64,000 nt of DNA from Noviherbaspirillum sedimenti (GCF_003590835.1 NZ_QYUQ01000002.1:682001-746000), one strand, 5' to 3'; shown: positions 17,678 through 26,761, counted from the first letter of the stretch. Notes: generated by a model not told the origin, from the sequence alone. Numbers and translations: made by a program.

Positions 17678-18805
17678 ATGATGCGTTTGATTTCAATGGC
17701 TGGCGCGATATTGCTGCTTGCGTTCAGCAGTGCGGCATCTGCCGGGAATGCGGCGCCGAAGAGCGCCTCGCTGCCGGCCGCTTCATCTTCACCCGGCACC
17801 GGCGCGCCGCTGCATCCTGACGCGCTCACCGCGGATGGCGGCAAATATTATGGCCCCTTGGTCGACGGCAAGCTGCACGGGACCGGTATGATCGAATGGG
17901 CGAATGGCATCCGATATGAAGGCGAGTTCGAACATGGGCAGTTTTCAGGAAAAGGAAAACTCAAGTCGACAAGCTTTGAATACGAGGGGGAATTCAGGAA
18001 TGGCATGATGGCCGGTCACGGGCGCTCTGTCGGAACCGACGGCGCAGTCTATGTCGGCCAGTTCGCAAACCAGCTTTTTCATGGACACGGTCGCTATGAA
18101 ACTGCCGGGAAGGAGTCTTATGAGGGCGATTTCGTCAAGGGCGAATTTGACGGTAATGGCGTGCATCAGCGCAGCGATGGTTCCCGGCATGCTGGCTCCT
18201 TCCGGGACTGGCGTGCGCACGGTCTGGGTACATATACGGACACGAAAGGCAATATTTATGAAGGCGTTTTCGCAGATGGCGATCTGAACGGAAAAGCGCG
18301 GCTGAGCGGTAAGGACGGCCGTCGCTACGAAGGTGAATTCAGGAACTGGCAATACCATGGTCAGGGCGTTTTCCGCGCTGCCAACGGCGATGAATACAAA
18401 GGCGGGTTTGCGTACGGCGTATTCGATGGTAATGGCACTTATACATATGCAAGACCGCAGAAAGACGGTCGCGTCAAAGATGTCGGCACCTGGCGCTACG
18501 GACGATTGGAAGATCCTGCGGCGGAGCGGCAGGCGAAGGACAATGTCGAAATTGCCTTGTACAACCAGAATGCATTGCTCGCCAGGACCCTGGCAGCTTT
18601 ATCGCCGCGTGAACCTGGAAAAATCAATCTTTATCTGCTGGCTGTCGGCGGCGATGGTTCGCAAGAAGTTTTTCGACGGGAAGTGGAATTTGTCCGGACG
18701 CAGTTTGATCGTGATTTCGGCACACAAGGACGTTCGGTGGCCTTGATCAATAGTCGCAGCACAGTTGCGAAAGTGCCCATGGCGACACTGACTAGTGGAC
18801 TGTAA
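17678..18805 (+). pseudogene. 5' part of interrupted MORN-repeat/C13 peptidase gene
   Basis: A signal peptide (about residues 1-23) is followed by about nine MORN repeats (YEGEF..G...G.G pattern, about 55-265) and the first third of a peptidase C13 domain beginning near KINLYLLAVGG. The reading frame is cut at 18794 by an IS630-type element and ends four codons later inside the left inverted repeat (TAA at 18803-18805). The truncated 375-residue product would lack both catalytic residues. The joined gene would encode 568 residues without any other defect. Start chosen at the ATG with GGAGA 8 nt upstream; two more ATGs lie nearby. Confidence 0.85.
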
Positions 18806-19865
18806 CAATTGATTCGGGAGTGATTCGCTTGCTTGGATCGAAGTACTTCCACTTCACTGGCTTTGGCTGGGTGTTGTAGTGACGGATGTAACGCATGAGT
18901 TTTCTCTTGAGATCAGTCAGCGATGTGAAAACGCCCCGCGCAATGACGTCGCGTTCGATTTTTGCAAACCACAGTTCGACCTGATTCAGCCAGGATGAAT
19001 ATGTAGGAGTGAAATGCATATGCACCGTGGGATGCGCCTCCAGAAATGCCGCGACGAGCTTGGTTTTGTGCGCGGAGAGATTGTCGGCGATGACGTGGAT
19101 TTCTTTGCCCTTGGGTTGGTTGGCGACGATGTCTGTGAGGAAGGCCACGAACTCAGCCGAGGTGTGTCGCACAGCGGTCTTGCCCAGCACCTCGCCAGTC
19201 CTGGTGTTGAAGGCGGCATACAACGACAGCGTGCCGTGCCGGTAGTATTCGAATCCATGGCGTTCGGCGCGTCCGGGCGACAACGGCAGCACTGGGTCTT
19301 TCCGATCCAGCGCCTGGATCGCAGTTTTTTCGTCCACGCAAAACACGGCCGCGTGCTGGGGCGGATTCATGTAGAGGCCAATCACATCGGCGGCCTTGGT
19401 TTCAAAGTCGGGATCGTTGGAGGCGAGATAGCCTTCGAGGCGATGCGGCTTGATGCCATGCTTGGTCCAAATGCGCGCGACCGCCATGTGCGAAATCCCC
19501 CCGCCCAGTTCGGCAGCCAGCTTGCGTGTCGACCAGTGCGTCGAACCATCGGCCGGTTTGTGTTTCGTGGTTCGGGCCAGTACGCGTGCCTCGATGCGGT
19601 CGGTGACCTTGTAGCGTTCCCGCCCGGCATGGCGCGAAAACAGTCCGGCAAGCCGGTCTGCGGAAAAACGCTTGCTCCAGAGATCAATGAAGCTGTCGCT
19701 GCAATCGAGCTTGGCGCGGATATCGGCCCAGGTATGGCCATCGGCCAGCAGCAAAATCAGCCGGGCGCGACGTGCAGTATCTGCCCGTCCATTCCTCGCA
19801 CTGACCTGTTGTTGGAGCTCCATGCGTTCGCTTTTGGTGAGTATCATCATGCCCTCCATGAGCAT
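18792..19865 (-). CDS. IS630-family transposase
   Basis: 357 residues from the first ATG; nearby internal ATGs (for example at MMILTKSER) may be the true start. N-terminal helix-turn-helix regions (about 15-140) precede a DDE catalytic core: Asp in VFCVDEKT, Asp in VIADNLSAHKT and Glu in NQVELWFAKIE. The frame runs through the whole left inverted repeat, and the TAG stop is completed by the duplicated TA plus a G of the host gene. All catalytic residues are present, so the element may be active. Confidence 0.95.
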   Translation of the reverse strand: MLMEGMMILTKSERMELQQQVSARNGRADTARRARLILLLADGHTWADIRAKLDCSDSFIDLWSKRFSADRLAGLFSRHAGRERYKVTDRIEARVLARTTKHKPADGSTHWSTRKLAAELGGGISHMAVARIWTKHGIKPHRLEGYLASNDPDFETKAADVIGLYMNPPQHAAVFCVDEKTAIQALDRKDPVLPLSPGRAERHGFEYYRHGTLSLYAAFNTRTGEVLGKTAVRHTSAEFVAFLTDIVANQPKGKEIHVIADNLSAHKTKLVAAFLEAHPTVHMHFTPTYSSWLNQVELWFAKIERDVIARGVFTSLTDLKRKLMRYIRHYNTQPKPVKWKYFDPSKRITPESIVTVH

Positions 19866-19898
19866 GAGTATACTTCGTTTTTAAATGTTACAGTCCAC
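18795..19898. mobile_element. IS630-family insertion sequence, 1104 bp, TA target duplication
   Basis: The ends are perfect 13-bp inverted repeats: GTGGACTGTAACA at 18795-18807 and its reverse complement at 19886-19898. Each is flanked by TA (18793-18794 and 19899-19900), the target duplication expected of IS630/Tc1-mariner elements. Removing the element and one TA restores the disrupted reading frame exactly, which fixes the ends to the base. It carries one transposase gene. Confidence 0.97.
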
Positions 19899-20490
19899 TA
19901 GCATACGCGAAAGCGTGAACACGATCGCCAGGCGGATGGACAGGGAAAAAGACATCCTGTTCCTATTCCTGACCAGTCATGGATCGAAAAAACATGAATT
20001 GACGCTGAACCAGAACGGCATCGAATTGCGTGATCTCGAAGCAAAGGAACTCGGCAAGCTGTTGAAGGAGTCTGGCATTCGCTGGAAAGTGGTGCTGGTC
20101 TCGGCTTGTTATGCAGGCGGGTTCATCGATCCGCTCAAGGATGAGCATACGATGGTGATTGCCGCCGCGCGCCATGACCGTACCTCATTCGGCTGTTCGG
20201 ATGAAAATGATTTTACCTATTTCGGCAAGGCGTTTTTCCAGGAGTCCTTGCCGGGTGCCCGATCCTTTGGAGAAGCCTTCCGCACCGCCCGTACCCTGGT
20301 GGCGCAATGGGAAGCCAAAGATTTCAACAAGGTCGAAGGCGGCAAGGATGACGAACAAATGCATTCGGAACCGCAAATCCATCACCCCGGATTGATCGAG
20401 CAATACCTCGATCGTTGGCGGGCGCAGCTCGTGACGCCCCGGCCGGGCATGGCAGGGCCAATGTCTAAATCAGTATCCGATGAAAAATAA
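19899..20490 (+). pseudogene. 3' part of interrupted MORN/C13 peptidase gene
   Basis: The frame continues directly from the 5' part (TLTS joined to IRESVNTIARR). It contains both catalytic residues of a caspase/legumain-like C13 peptidase, His in LTSHGS and Cys in SACYAGG, and the later DRTSFGCSD segment. An ATG at 19885, inside the right end of the insertion sequence, is in frame and would give a 201-residue peptidase fragment, but it has no ribosome site. The C-terminal ~50 residues are hydrophilic. It is convergent with the MarR gene 38 bp downstream. Confidence 0.85.
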
Positions 20491-20528
20491 TTCAGCTTCG
20501 GCGTATTGCGGATGATGCTGTTTCCACG

Positions 20529-21047
20529 CTAAGCCTTGCCCGGCGCCTTGCGGTCCTTACGCGGCATCGGTGCTGTGCCGCCATCCAGCACCGGCGCTTG
20601 CTTTGCAGCCGGTGCCCGGCGCTGGTCTGCTTCGATGAAATTCTCCAGCGCCTTGAACACGTCATCGAACACTTCCTTGCCGAAGGCCTGTTCCATCTCG
20701 CGGTAGCGGGCATCGATCAGCGGCGCGATTTCCGTGATCAGCTGGTCACCTTTCGCCGCCAGCCGCACCATGACGCGGCGCTGGTCTTCCGGCATGCGGT
20801 TGCGGCTGATCAGGCCCAGGTCTTCCATGCGCGCCAGCACGCCGGCCATGCTGGGGCTGAGGATCTGGCACATCTCGCAGATTTCTCTCGGTTCAAGTTG
20901 CTCATATTCATCCAGCGCCCGCAGGATGCGCCATTGTTGTTCGGTCACGCCGAACCGGTTCAGTGTGGGGCGGAAATTCGACATCAGCTGCTCGCGCGCC
21001 TTGAGCAATAGCTGCGGCAGGTTTCGGTAGGTAATGCGGGGCTGCAT
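20529..21047 (-). CDS. MarR-family regulator (HpaR-like)
   Basis: 172 residues. A winged helix-turn-helix (about 30-135) shows EQLEPREICEMCQILSPSMAGVLARMEDLGLI and the wing RMPEDQRRVMVRLA, close to the HpaR group of MarR repressors that answer to phenolic acids. The C-terminal tail is unusually long, basic and Ala/Pro-rich. It is transcribed divergently from the CoA-transferase gene, with a perfect TATAAT on the minus strand at 21089-21094. It probably represses one or both genes; the ligand is unknown. Confidence 0.87.
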   Translation of the reverse strand: MQPRITYRNLPQLLLKAREQLMSNFRPTLNRFGVTEQQWRILRALDEYEQLEPREICEMCQILSPSMAGVLARMEDLGLISRNRMPEDQRRVMVRLAAKGDQLITEIAPLIDARYREMEQAFGKEVFDDVFKALENFIEADQRRAPAAKQAPVLDGGTAPMPRKDRKAPGKA

Positions 21048-21098
21048 TCAGTCTCCTTGGTTTTATTGTCAGCCTATCCAGTGATTGGATTATACCGC

Positions 21099-21128
21099 TT
21101 GACTCAGGAATATATTAGTGACTATATT
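21099..21128 (+). promoter_or_regulatory. CoA-transferase promoter overlapping likely MarR operator
   Basis: TTGACT (21099-21104), an 18-bp spacer and TATATT (21123-21128) form a good sigma-70 promoter about 95 bp before the ATG. The same stretch and the bases just after it repeat a TTAGTGA motif (near 21115 and 21138) with a TCAC-N6-GTGA inverted pair at 21131-21144, a plausible MarR site. The divergent marR -10 lies within 30 bp. Confidence 0.5.
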
Positions 21129-21227
21129 ACTCACATGTTAGTGAATTATTTTGGCTAAACGAACTTAAAAAAGCGCAGCGTGTCAGGCGCCGCCAATGAC
21201 CAATCCAACGATATAGAGGAAACAGAC

Positions 21228-22760
21228 ATGCCGGACAATCTCGAACAACGGATTCGCTCGTCGCAGCTGCGCGACAAAATTACCACCGCTACCGCGGCGG
21301 CAGCATGGATCAAGGATGGCATGACGATCGGCATGAGCGGCTTCACCCGCGCCGGCGATGCCAAGGTGGTGCCGCTGGCGCTGGCCGAGCGCGCCCGCCA
21401 CGAACCCCTGAAGGTGACCCTGCTGACCGGCGCTTCGCTGGGCGGCGAAGCTGACCGTCAATTGACCGAGGCGGGCGCCCTGGTGCGCCGCATGCCTTTC
21501 CAGGGCGACCCGACGCTGCGCGCAGCAATCAACAGCGGCGAAGTGATGTACGTCGACCAGCACTTGTCGGAAACCGTCGAGTTCCTGCGCAGCGGTCAGA
21601 TCGCCCCGGTCGATGTGGCGATCATCGAGGCGATTGCCATCACCGAAACCGGCGCCATCATCCCCACGACTTCGGTGGGCAACAGCGCCAGCTTTGCGAT
21701 TCTTGCCGACAAGGTCATTGTTGAAATCAACCTCGCGCATGCGCTGGAACTGGAAGGCTTGCACGATATCTTCATTCCCAAGCGCCGCCCATTGCGCGAG
21801 CCGGTGCCATTGACGAAAGTATCCGACCGCGTCGGTACAACCGCGATCGAAATCCCGGCGGAAAAAATCGTCGCGATCGTCATCACCAACCAGCCTGACA
21901 GCACCGCGGCAAACCTGCCGCCGGATGCGGATACCGCGGCGATTGCCGGCCATCTGGTGGAGTTTTTCAAGAAGGAAGTTGCGGCGGGCCGCCTGACCGA
22001 GCGCCTGATGCCTTTGCAGGCCGGTATCGGCACCATTGCCAACGCCGTGATGTCGGGCCTGATCGACAGTCCCTTCAAGCACCTGACGATGTATTCGGAA
22101 GTGCTGCAGGATTCGACTTTCGAATTGTTTGATGCCGGCAAGATGGATTTTGCCTCGGGTTCGTCGATCACGCTGTCGCCGCGCAAGGCCGGCGAAGTCT
22201 TCAGCAATTTCTCGAAGTACAAGGATCGCCTGGTCCTGCGGCCGCAAGAGATCAGCAATTATCCCGAGCTGGTGCGCCGCCTGGGCATCATCGCCATCAA
22301 TACCGCGCTGGAAGCCGATATCTACGGCAACGTCAATTCCACCCATGTCATGGGCACGAACATGATGAACGGCATCGGCGGATCCGGCGATTTTGCCCGC
22401 AATGCCTACCTGGCGGTGTTTGCCACCAAGTCGGTCGCCAAGGGCGGCAAGATTTCCAGCATCGTGCCGATGGTCGCGCATACCGACCACAGTTCGCATG
22501 ATGTGGATATCCTGGTCACCGAGATCGGCCTGGCCGACCTGCGCGGGCTGGCGCCGCGCGAACGCGCACTAGCCATCATCAACAATTGCGTGGCCGAGCC
22601 ATACAAGCAAATGCTGCAGGAGTACGTCGCCGCAGCCAACGCACGCGGCGGCCAGACCCCGCATATCCTGGAAAAAGCCCTGTCATGGCATGTGAATTTC
22701 CTGCAGCATGGCAGCATGTTGCCCGCGGCCGTCGCGGCTGACCTGATGCAGGCCGCCTGA
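21228..22760 (+). CDS. Acetyl-CoA hydrolase / succinate CoA-transferase family protein
   Basis: 510 residues, spanning the full two-domain acetyl-CoA hydrolase/transferase family. MTIGMSGFTRAGD near the N-terminus is the oxyanion-type glycine-rich loop, MYSEVLQD probably carries the catalytic Glu, and GIGGSGDFARNAY is the CoA-binding glycine-rich segment. Family members move CoA between succinate and acetate or propionate (AarC/ScpC type) or hydrolyse acetyl-CoA; full length and motifs favour transferase. The start is fixed by TAGAGGA upstream. With ActP nearby it may assist acetate or propionate activation. Confidence 0.87.
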   Translation: MPDNLEQRIRSSQLRDKITTATAAAAWIKDGMTIGMSGFTRAGDAKVVPLALAERARHEPLKVTLLTGASLGGEADRQLTEAGALVRRMPFQGDPTLRAAINSGEVMYVDQHLSETVEFLRSGQIAPVDVAIIEAIAITETGAIIPTTSVGNSASFAILADKVIVEINLAHALELEGLHDIFIPKRRPLREPVPLTKVSDRVGTTAIEIPAEKIVAIVITNQPDSTAANLPPDADTAAIAGHLVEFFKKEVAAGRLTERLMPLQAGIGTIANAVMSGLIDSPFKHLTMYSEVLQDSTFELFDAGKMDFASGSSITLSPRKAGEVFSNFSKYKDRLVLRPQEISNYPELVRRLGIIAINTALEADIYGNVNSTHVMGTNMMNGIGGSGDFARNAYLAVFATKSVAKGGKISSIVPMVAHTDHSSHDVDILVTEIGLADLRGLAPRERALAIINNCVAEPYKQMLQEYVAAANARGGQTPHILEKALSWHVNFLQHGSMLPAAVAADLMQAA

Positions 22761-22785
22761 AGCTCGCCTACCACCAAGCTGAGAT

Positions 22786-24135
22786 CTAAATCCCCGCCGG
22801 GTAGGTCTCCGGTGCTTCGCCCGCATGCCAGCCGCTGGAGGGTTCCAGCGGCTCGACCGCGCGGGTTTCGTCGAAATGCAGCACGGCGTCGAACTGCCGT
22901 GTCAAGCGCGCATGCAGGTAGTGGCTGTGGCGTTCCGTCTGCGGCCGGTAGATCACGCCGATGGCGCGCTCCAGGTACTGTCCGGCGAGCGCTTGCGTGG
23001 CGGGATTCGCCGCGTTCAGGGGCAACAGGAAGCGCGGCACGCCGCTGTGGTGGAATGCCGCCTCGATACTGCCGGACAGGGCCGGGCGCACGCGCTTGCG
23101 CTCGGCCGGCGCATCCCAGTCGGAGGCGGCCGTGACGGTGCCGTGATGGGTGGTGAAGCCGACCAGCACCGCCTGCCTGCCATATGCTTCGCGCGCCAGT
23201 TGTCCGAGCGTCCATTCGCCCTGGTCGCCCATGTCGGTGGCGCGGGCGTCGCCGACATGGGAGTTGTGCTCCCACACCACGATCCTGGCCGGCTTGCCTG
23301 CGCCATGCGACAGGTGCTGCGCCAGCGCCTCGAGCGTGTCGGCCATGTGGCGGTCACGCAGGTTCCAGGACGAGACGCGGCCGCGGAACATGGTGCGATA
23401 GTATTCCTCGGCATGCATCACCAGCCGCGCATTCTGCTGCGCGTGGAACCAGGCTTCCGCCGCATCGGCTTCCTCGCGGCGCACATAATCGAAGGCGCGT
23501 CCCTGCATTTCGCGCAGTTGCGCAATCACCGCATCTTCGCAGGAGGCCGACAGGTCGAGGCTGGCGCCGTAGCCGTAGCGCTGGCTGTCGCCGCCGTAGT
23601 GGTCGAAGCAGGCGTAACGCGCGCGCGCCTGCTGCGCTGCCGGCGGATCGACCTGGTCGAGGTAGCGCAACAATTCCGCCATCGAGGTAAACAGGCTGTA
23701 CAGGTCGAGCCCGTAAAAGCCGGTCTGCGGCATCGACGACGGCAGGCGCCGATTCCAGTCATGCAGCCATTCGACGAATTCGAGCACGTCGGTATTGCGC
23801 CACATCCAGGTCGGAAAGCGCTTGAAGCCGGATAAGGCGGCATCGCCGTCGCGGTCATCGCCTTTGCCGCGCACGTAACGGTTGACGCGGTAGGCGTCCG
23901 GCCAGTCGGCCTCGACCGCCACGGCGGTAAACCCCAGTTCGGCGATCAGGCGCCGGGTGATGCGCGCGCGCTCGCGATAGAACTCGTGGCTGCCGTGGCT
24001 GGCTTCGCCGAGCAGCACGAAGCGGGCGTCGCCGACCAGTTGCAGAAGTGGATCGTAATCGCTGGCGTCGCCATGCAGCGGCAGCGCCGCCGCCGTAACT
24101 GCGCCGACGAGGCGGGAATCGATGTGCGCCGCCAT
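22786..24135 (-). CDS. Erythromycin esterase-like family protein
   Basis: 449 residues with the erythromycin esterase (EreA-like) pattern: LLGEASHGSHEFY (Glu44, His47), VAVEADWPDAY, and a later VVWEHNSHVGDAR segment carrying the second catalytic histidine region. Most chromosomal members are not macrolide resistance enzymes; their natural substrate is unknown. It starts 4 nt after the BON-SRPBCC gene and is the last of a run of three minus-strand genes with a phosphoribosyltransferase, a combination seen in stress-related islands. Confidence 0.85.
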   Translation of the reverse strand: MAAHIDSRLVGAVTAAALPLHGDASDYDPLLQLVGDARFVLLGEASHGSHEFYRERARITRRLIAELGFTAVAVEADWPDAYRVNRYVRGKGDDRDGDAALSGFKRFPTWMWRNTDVLEFVEWLHDWNRRLPSSMPQTGFYGLDLYSLFTSMAELLRYLDQVDPPAAQQARARYACFDHYGGDSQRYGYGASLDLSASCEDAVIAQLREMQGRAFDYVRREEADAAEAWFHAQQNARLVMHAEEYYRTMFRGRVSSWNLRDRHMADTLEALAQHLSHGAGKPARIVVWEHNSHVGDARATDMGDQGEWTLGQLAREAYGRQAVLVGFTTHHGTVTAASDWDAPAERKRVRPALSGSIEAAFHHSGVPRFLLPLNAANPATQALAGQYLERAIGVIYRPQTERHSHYLHARLTRQFDAVLHFDETRAVEPLEPSSGWHAGEAPETYPAGI

Positions 24136-24139
24136 GTTA

Positions 24140-25291
24140 TCAATGCAGCAGCTGGCCGTCTTGCGGCTGTGGCGAACTGGCCATATGGTGCGGCACGACG
24201 CCGCTTTCGATGAAACTTTTCATGCGGATCAGATCCTCGTCCAGTTCGCGTGCCGGGTCGGCACCGGCCAGCGCGTCGGCGGCGCCAGATGGCGAGCGCA
24301 AGCTCAGGCGCAGCGTTACCCGGGTGCCCTGGCGCGTGGGTTCGAACTCGACCCGGCCATCGTGGCCGAAGGCGGCATCGTGTTCGCTGTGCCACGCCAG
24401 CATGCGCGGGCGCTCGCGTTTGCTCCAGACCGTATTCCACTCCAGCCTGGTGGTGGGCGTTTCCTGCGCGATCCAGTGGGCGCGCCCATCGCCCAGATCC
24501 TGCACCGCCAGCAGCTTCGAAAAGAAATGCGGAAAGTTTTCAAAGTCGTTCCAGGCATCGAACACGGCTTCCGGCGTGGCATGGACTTCGATCGACTGTT
24601 CCAGGTGGATGGCGGCGGCTTCATCCGGCTGCAGCCGGTGCGACTGGCGCAGTCTTTCGATTGCGCGCCCCAGCAGCGCCATGCCGGCGCCGGCCAGCAC
24701 CATGCCGGCTGGGCTCCTGCGCGTCAGTCCGAAGGCGCCGAGGGCGCCGCCGGCCCCGGCCAGGGCCTGCAAGGCCGGTTGCCACGCGGACTGGCCGGCG
24801 CTGCGGCGCCGGCCTTGCAGGGCCGGCACACCGACCGCAGTGGCATAGACGGTCAGCCGGTCTTCGACCGAAGTCACGCCCGGAATCCTGCGCGCCCGCG
24901 CCAGCAGGGATTGCCGTTCGTCGGCGAGAATGGCGCCGCTCAGGGTCAGATGGCCGCCGTCGGCCGTGACCGAGATCGCATGCGGGTGCGATACCAGCCG
25001 CCCCAGTTGCGCGCGCAGGCGGGCGGTCAGGACCGGTTCATCGACGATCTGCCGTCCGCTCAGGGTGCGCCGCAGCTTCGAGCGGACGCCATCGAGACGG
25101 TTGCCGAGGTCGCGGCTGGTGGCGGCGCGCGCATGACTGGCGCTCACGCCCATGCTGTAAAGTTTATCGCGCAGCAGTGCGCGTCGGCGCCGGCCATGCC
25201 TGGGGTCCGAGAAATACATGAGGGCAGCGCCGAGCGCCGCCCCGGCCAGCCATTTTTCCCATCCTTTTCCTGGTGTCTGATCATGTTCCAC
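24140..25291 (-). CDS. BON domain plus SRPBCC (cyclase/dehydrase) protein
   Basis: 383 residues. A short hydrophobic N-terminal segment (KWLAGAALGAALMYFSDP) is followed by a basic region, a BON domain (about 70-145), glycine/alanine-rich helices (about 165-205) and a SRPBCC/polyketide cyclase-like domain (about 220-350; IEVHATPEAVFDAWNDFENFPHFF). The start is a GTG with AAGGAG 7 nt upstream; a longer TTG frame was rejected. It is probably a membrane-associated envelope-stress or lipid-binding protein. The erythromycin-esterase-like gene follows closely. Confidence 0.82.
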   Translation of the reverse strand: MEHDQTPGKGWEKWLAGAALGAALMYFSDPRHGRRRRALLRDKLYSMGVSASHARAATSRDLGNRLDGVRSKLRRTLSGRQIVDEPVLTARLRAQLGRLVSHPHAISVTADGGHLTLSGAILADERQSLLARARRIPGVTSVEDRLTVYATAVGVPALQGRRRSAGQSAWQPALQALAGAGGALGAFGLTRRSPAGMVLAGAGMALLGRAIERLRQSHRLQPDEAAAIHLEQSIEVHATPEAVFDAWNDFENFPHFFSKLLAVQDLGDGRAHWIAQETPTTRLEWNTVWSKRERPRMLAWHSEHDAAFGHDGRVEFEPTRQGTRVTLRLSLRSPSGAADALAGADPARELDEDLIRMKSFIESGVVPHHMASSPQPQDGQLLH

Positions 25292-25333
25292 GGCTTGCTC
25301 CTTTCTGTCGATAGGGCGCAACTTCGTCCCTGC

Positions 25334-26020
25334 TCATAGGTTCGGCGCCTTTGCTGCGCGCGCAGCCTGGGCGCGATCTGCTTGCGCCAGCAGGTCGATG
25401 ACTTCATCGTCGCTGGTCTGGTCGAAATGCTCGTACCACTGGCCGACCGCCTGAAATAACTCCGGGCTTTGCAGGCAGACGATGTCGTCGGCCTGCCCGC
25501 GCAGGCTGCGGCACGTGTCCGGCGGGGCGACCGGGATGGCGACAATGACGCGCGCCGGCTTGCCGGCTTTGGCCGCCTGCAGTGCCGCCTGCATGCTGGC
25601 GCCGGTGGCCAGGCCGTCGTCGATCAGGATGAGGGTGCGGCCTTGCAAGTCCAGGGGCGCTCTGCCGGCCCGGTACAAGCGCTCGCGCCGCGCCAGTTCA
25701 GCCGTTTCGCGACGCGTGGCCTGCTCGACCGTCGCCATGGTGATGCCGAGGCTGTTGAGGACGTCGCGGTGCAGCACCGACCAGCCGCCACTGGCGATGG
25801 CGCCCATGGCATATTCCTCATGGCCGGGAACGCCGAGCTTGCGAACCAGTAATACATCCAGCGGCAAGCGCAATGCTTGTGAAACGGCAAAAGCCACCGG
25901 CACACCGCCGCGCGGCAAAGCCAGCACCAGCACGTCGTCGCGCCCAGCATAGGCAACCAGCCGCTGCGCCAGCAATGCGCCTGCTTCCATGCGATTCTTA
26001 AAGCGATGCAAGACGACCAT
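25334..26020 (-). CDS. Phosphoribosyltransferase-family protein
   Basis: 228 residues. The PRPP-binding loop LILIDDGLATGASM (about 130-143) and an N-terminal LALPRGGVPVAF loop place it in the type I phosphoribosyltransferase fold. Members of this subgroup are usually found beside dienelactone hydrolase, erythromycin esterase or BON-SRPBCC genes and have no assigned base substrate. It lies 42 bp upstream of the BON-SRPBCC start and probably shares its transcript. Confidence 0.85.
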   Translation of the reverse strand: MVVLHRFKNRMEAGALLAQRLVAYAGRDDVLVLALPRGGVPVAFAVSQALRLPLDVLLVRKLGVPGHEEYAMGAIASGGWSVLHRDVLNSLGITMATVEQATRRETAELARRERLYRAGRAPLDLQGRTLILIDDGLATGASMQAALQAAKAGKPARVIVAIPVAPPDTCRSLRGQADDIVCLQSPELFQAVGQWYEHFDQTSDDEVIDLLAQADRAQAARAAKAPNL

Positions 26021-26114
26021 GATGCCTTCAGTATTGTCTGCCCGTTCAATTGGACTATGCCGGCGGCCAATAGGTCGCTGAAGATGAAAATTTTTATGGG
26101 CGTCGGGGCGACGA

Positions 26115-26588
26115 TCATGGACGCCGATACAGGCCAGTCAGCTGTGCTTGCGCCAGCACATGCCCATGCATGGCATTTTCCAGTTGCGCCTTGTCCGGTG
26201 AATGCAGATCCGGCAACACGACGTCGAGCGCATATAACTTATGAATATAGCGATGGCGTCCGACCGGCGGGCAGGGGCCGCCATAGCCGGTGCGATGCCA
26301 GTCGTTGCGGCCTTGCCGCGTGCCGTGCGGCAAATCATGTGGCGCCACCCCTTGCTGCAAGGCGCCGCTGTCCGGCGGCAAATTATAGATGACCCAGTGT
26401 ACCCAAGTCATTTGCGGCGCCGCAGGATCTGGCGCATCGGGGTCATCGATAATCAGCGCCAGGCTTTTGGCGCCAGGGGGCAGGCCGGCCCAGGCCAGCG
26501 GCGGCGAGATATCCAGGCCATCGCAGGTGTGCCGGGCGGGAATCTCCGCGCCATCCTGGAAAGCACTTGAACTGAGGGTAAGGGTCAT
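26115..26588 (-). CDS. YbhB/YbcL (PEBP/Raf kinase inhibitor-like) protein
   Basis: 157 residues of the phosphatidylethanolamine-binding fold: CDGLDISPPLAW, SLALIIDDPDAPD, HWVIYNLP and the GGPCPPVGRHRYIHKLYALD ligand-site loop are all present. There is no signal peptide. The start is chosen at the ATG preceding TLTLSSSAF, with AGGA upstream; the longer frame to 26771 lacks family similarity. It is cytoplasmic; the role is not established in bacteria. Confidence 0.9.
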   Translation of the reverse strand: MTLTLSSSAFQDGAEIPARHTCDGLDISPPLAWAGLPPGAKSLALIIDDPDAPDPAAPQMTWVHWVIYNLPPDSGALQQGVAPHDLPHGTRQGRNDWHRTGYGGPCPPVGRHRYIHKLYALDVVLPDLHSPDKAQLENAMHGHVLAQAQLTGLYRRP

Positions 26589-26591
26589 GAT

Positions 26592-26617
26592 TATCCTGGC
26601 AAGGCTATCCTGGCAAG
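26592..26617. repeat. Two direct copies of TATCCTGGCAAG
   Basis: Two 12-bp copies with a 14-bp period lie just upstream of the ybhB-like start, placing an AGGA in the ribosome-binding position. Probably a small slippage duplication. Confidence 0.5.
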
Positions 26618-26761
26618 ACCTGGGGGGCCCAAAACGCCCACCGCGCCCGCCGATTCCTGATCGCTGATCTGCATTCGACCCGGCGAGCGGCTTGCAGGTT
26701 TGCGCATTGCGCGCCTGGAGCGGCTGTGATCTGCGCTGGCGCAAACAATCGCGGGGCCAGG

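Noticed and set aside
22786..24135. Macrolide resistance gene
   Set aside because: The family match is to erythromycin esterase-like proteins generally; the genomic setting is chromosomal and stress-related, so a resistance claim is not supported.
24122..25339. 405-residue + strand ORF
   Set aside because: Antisense to the BON-SRPBCC gene, which has clear domains and a good start site.
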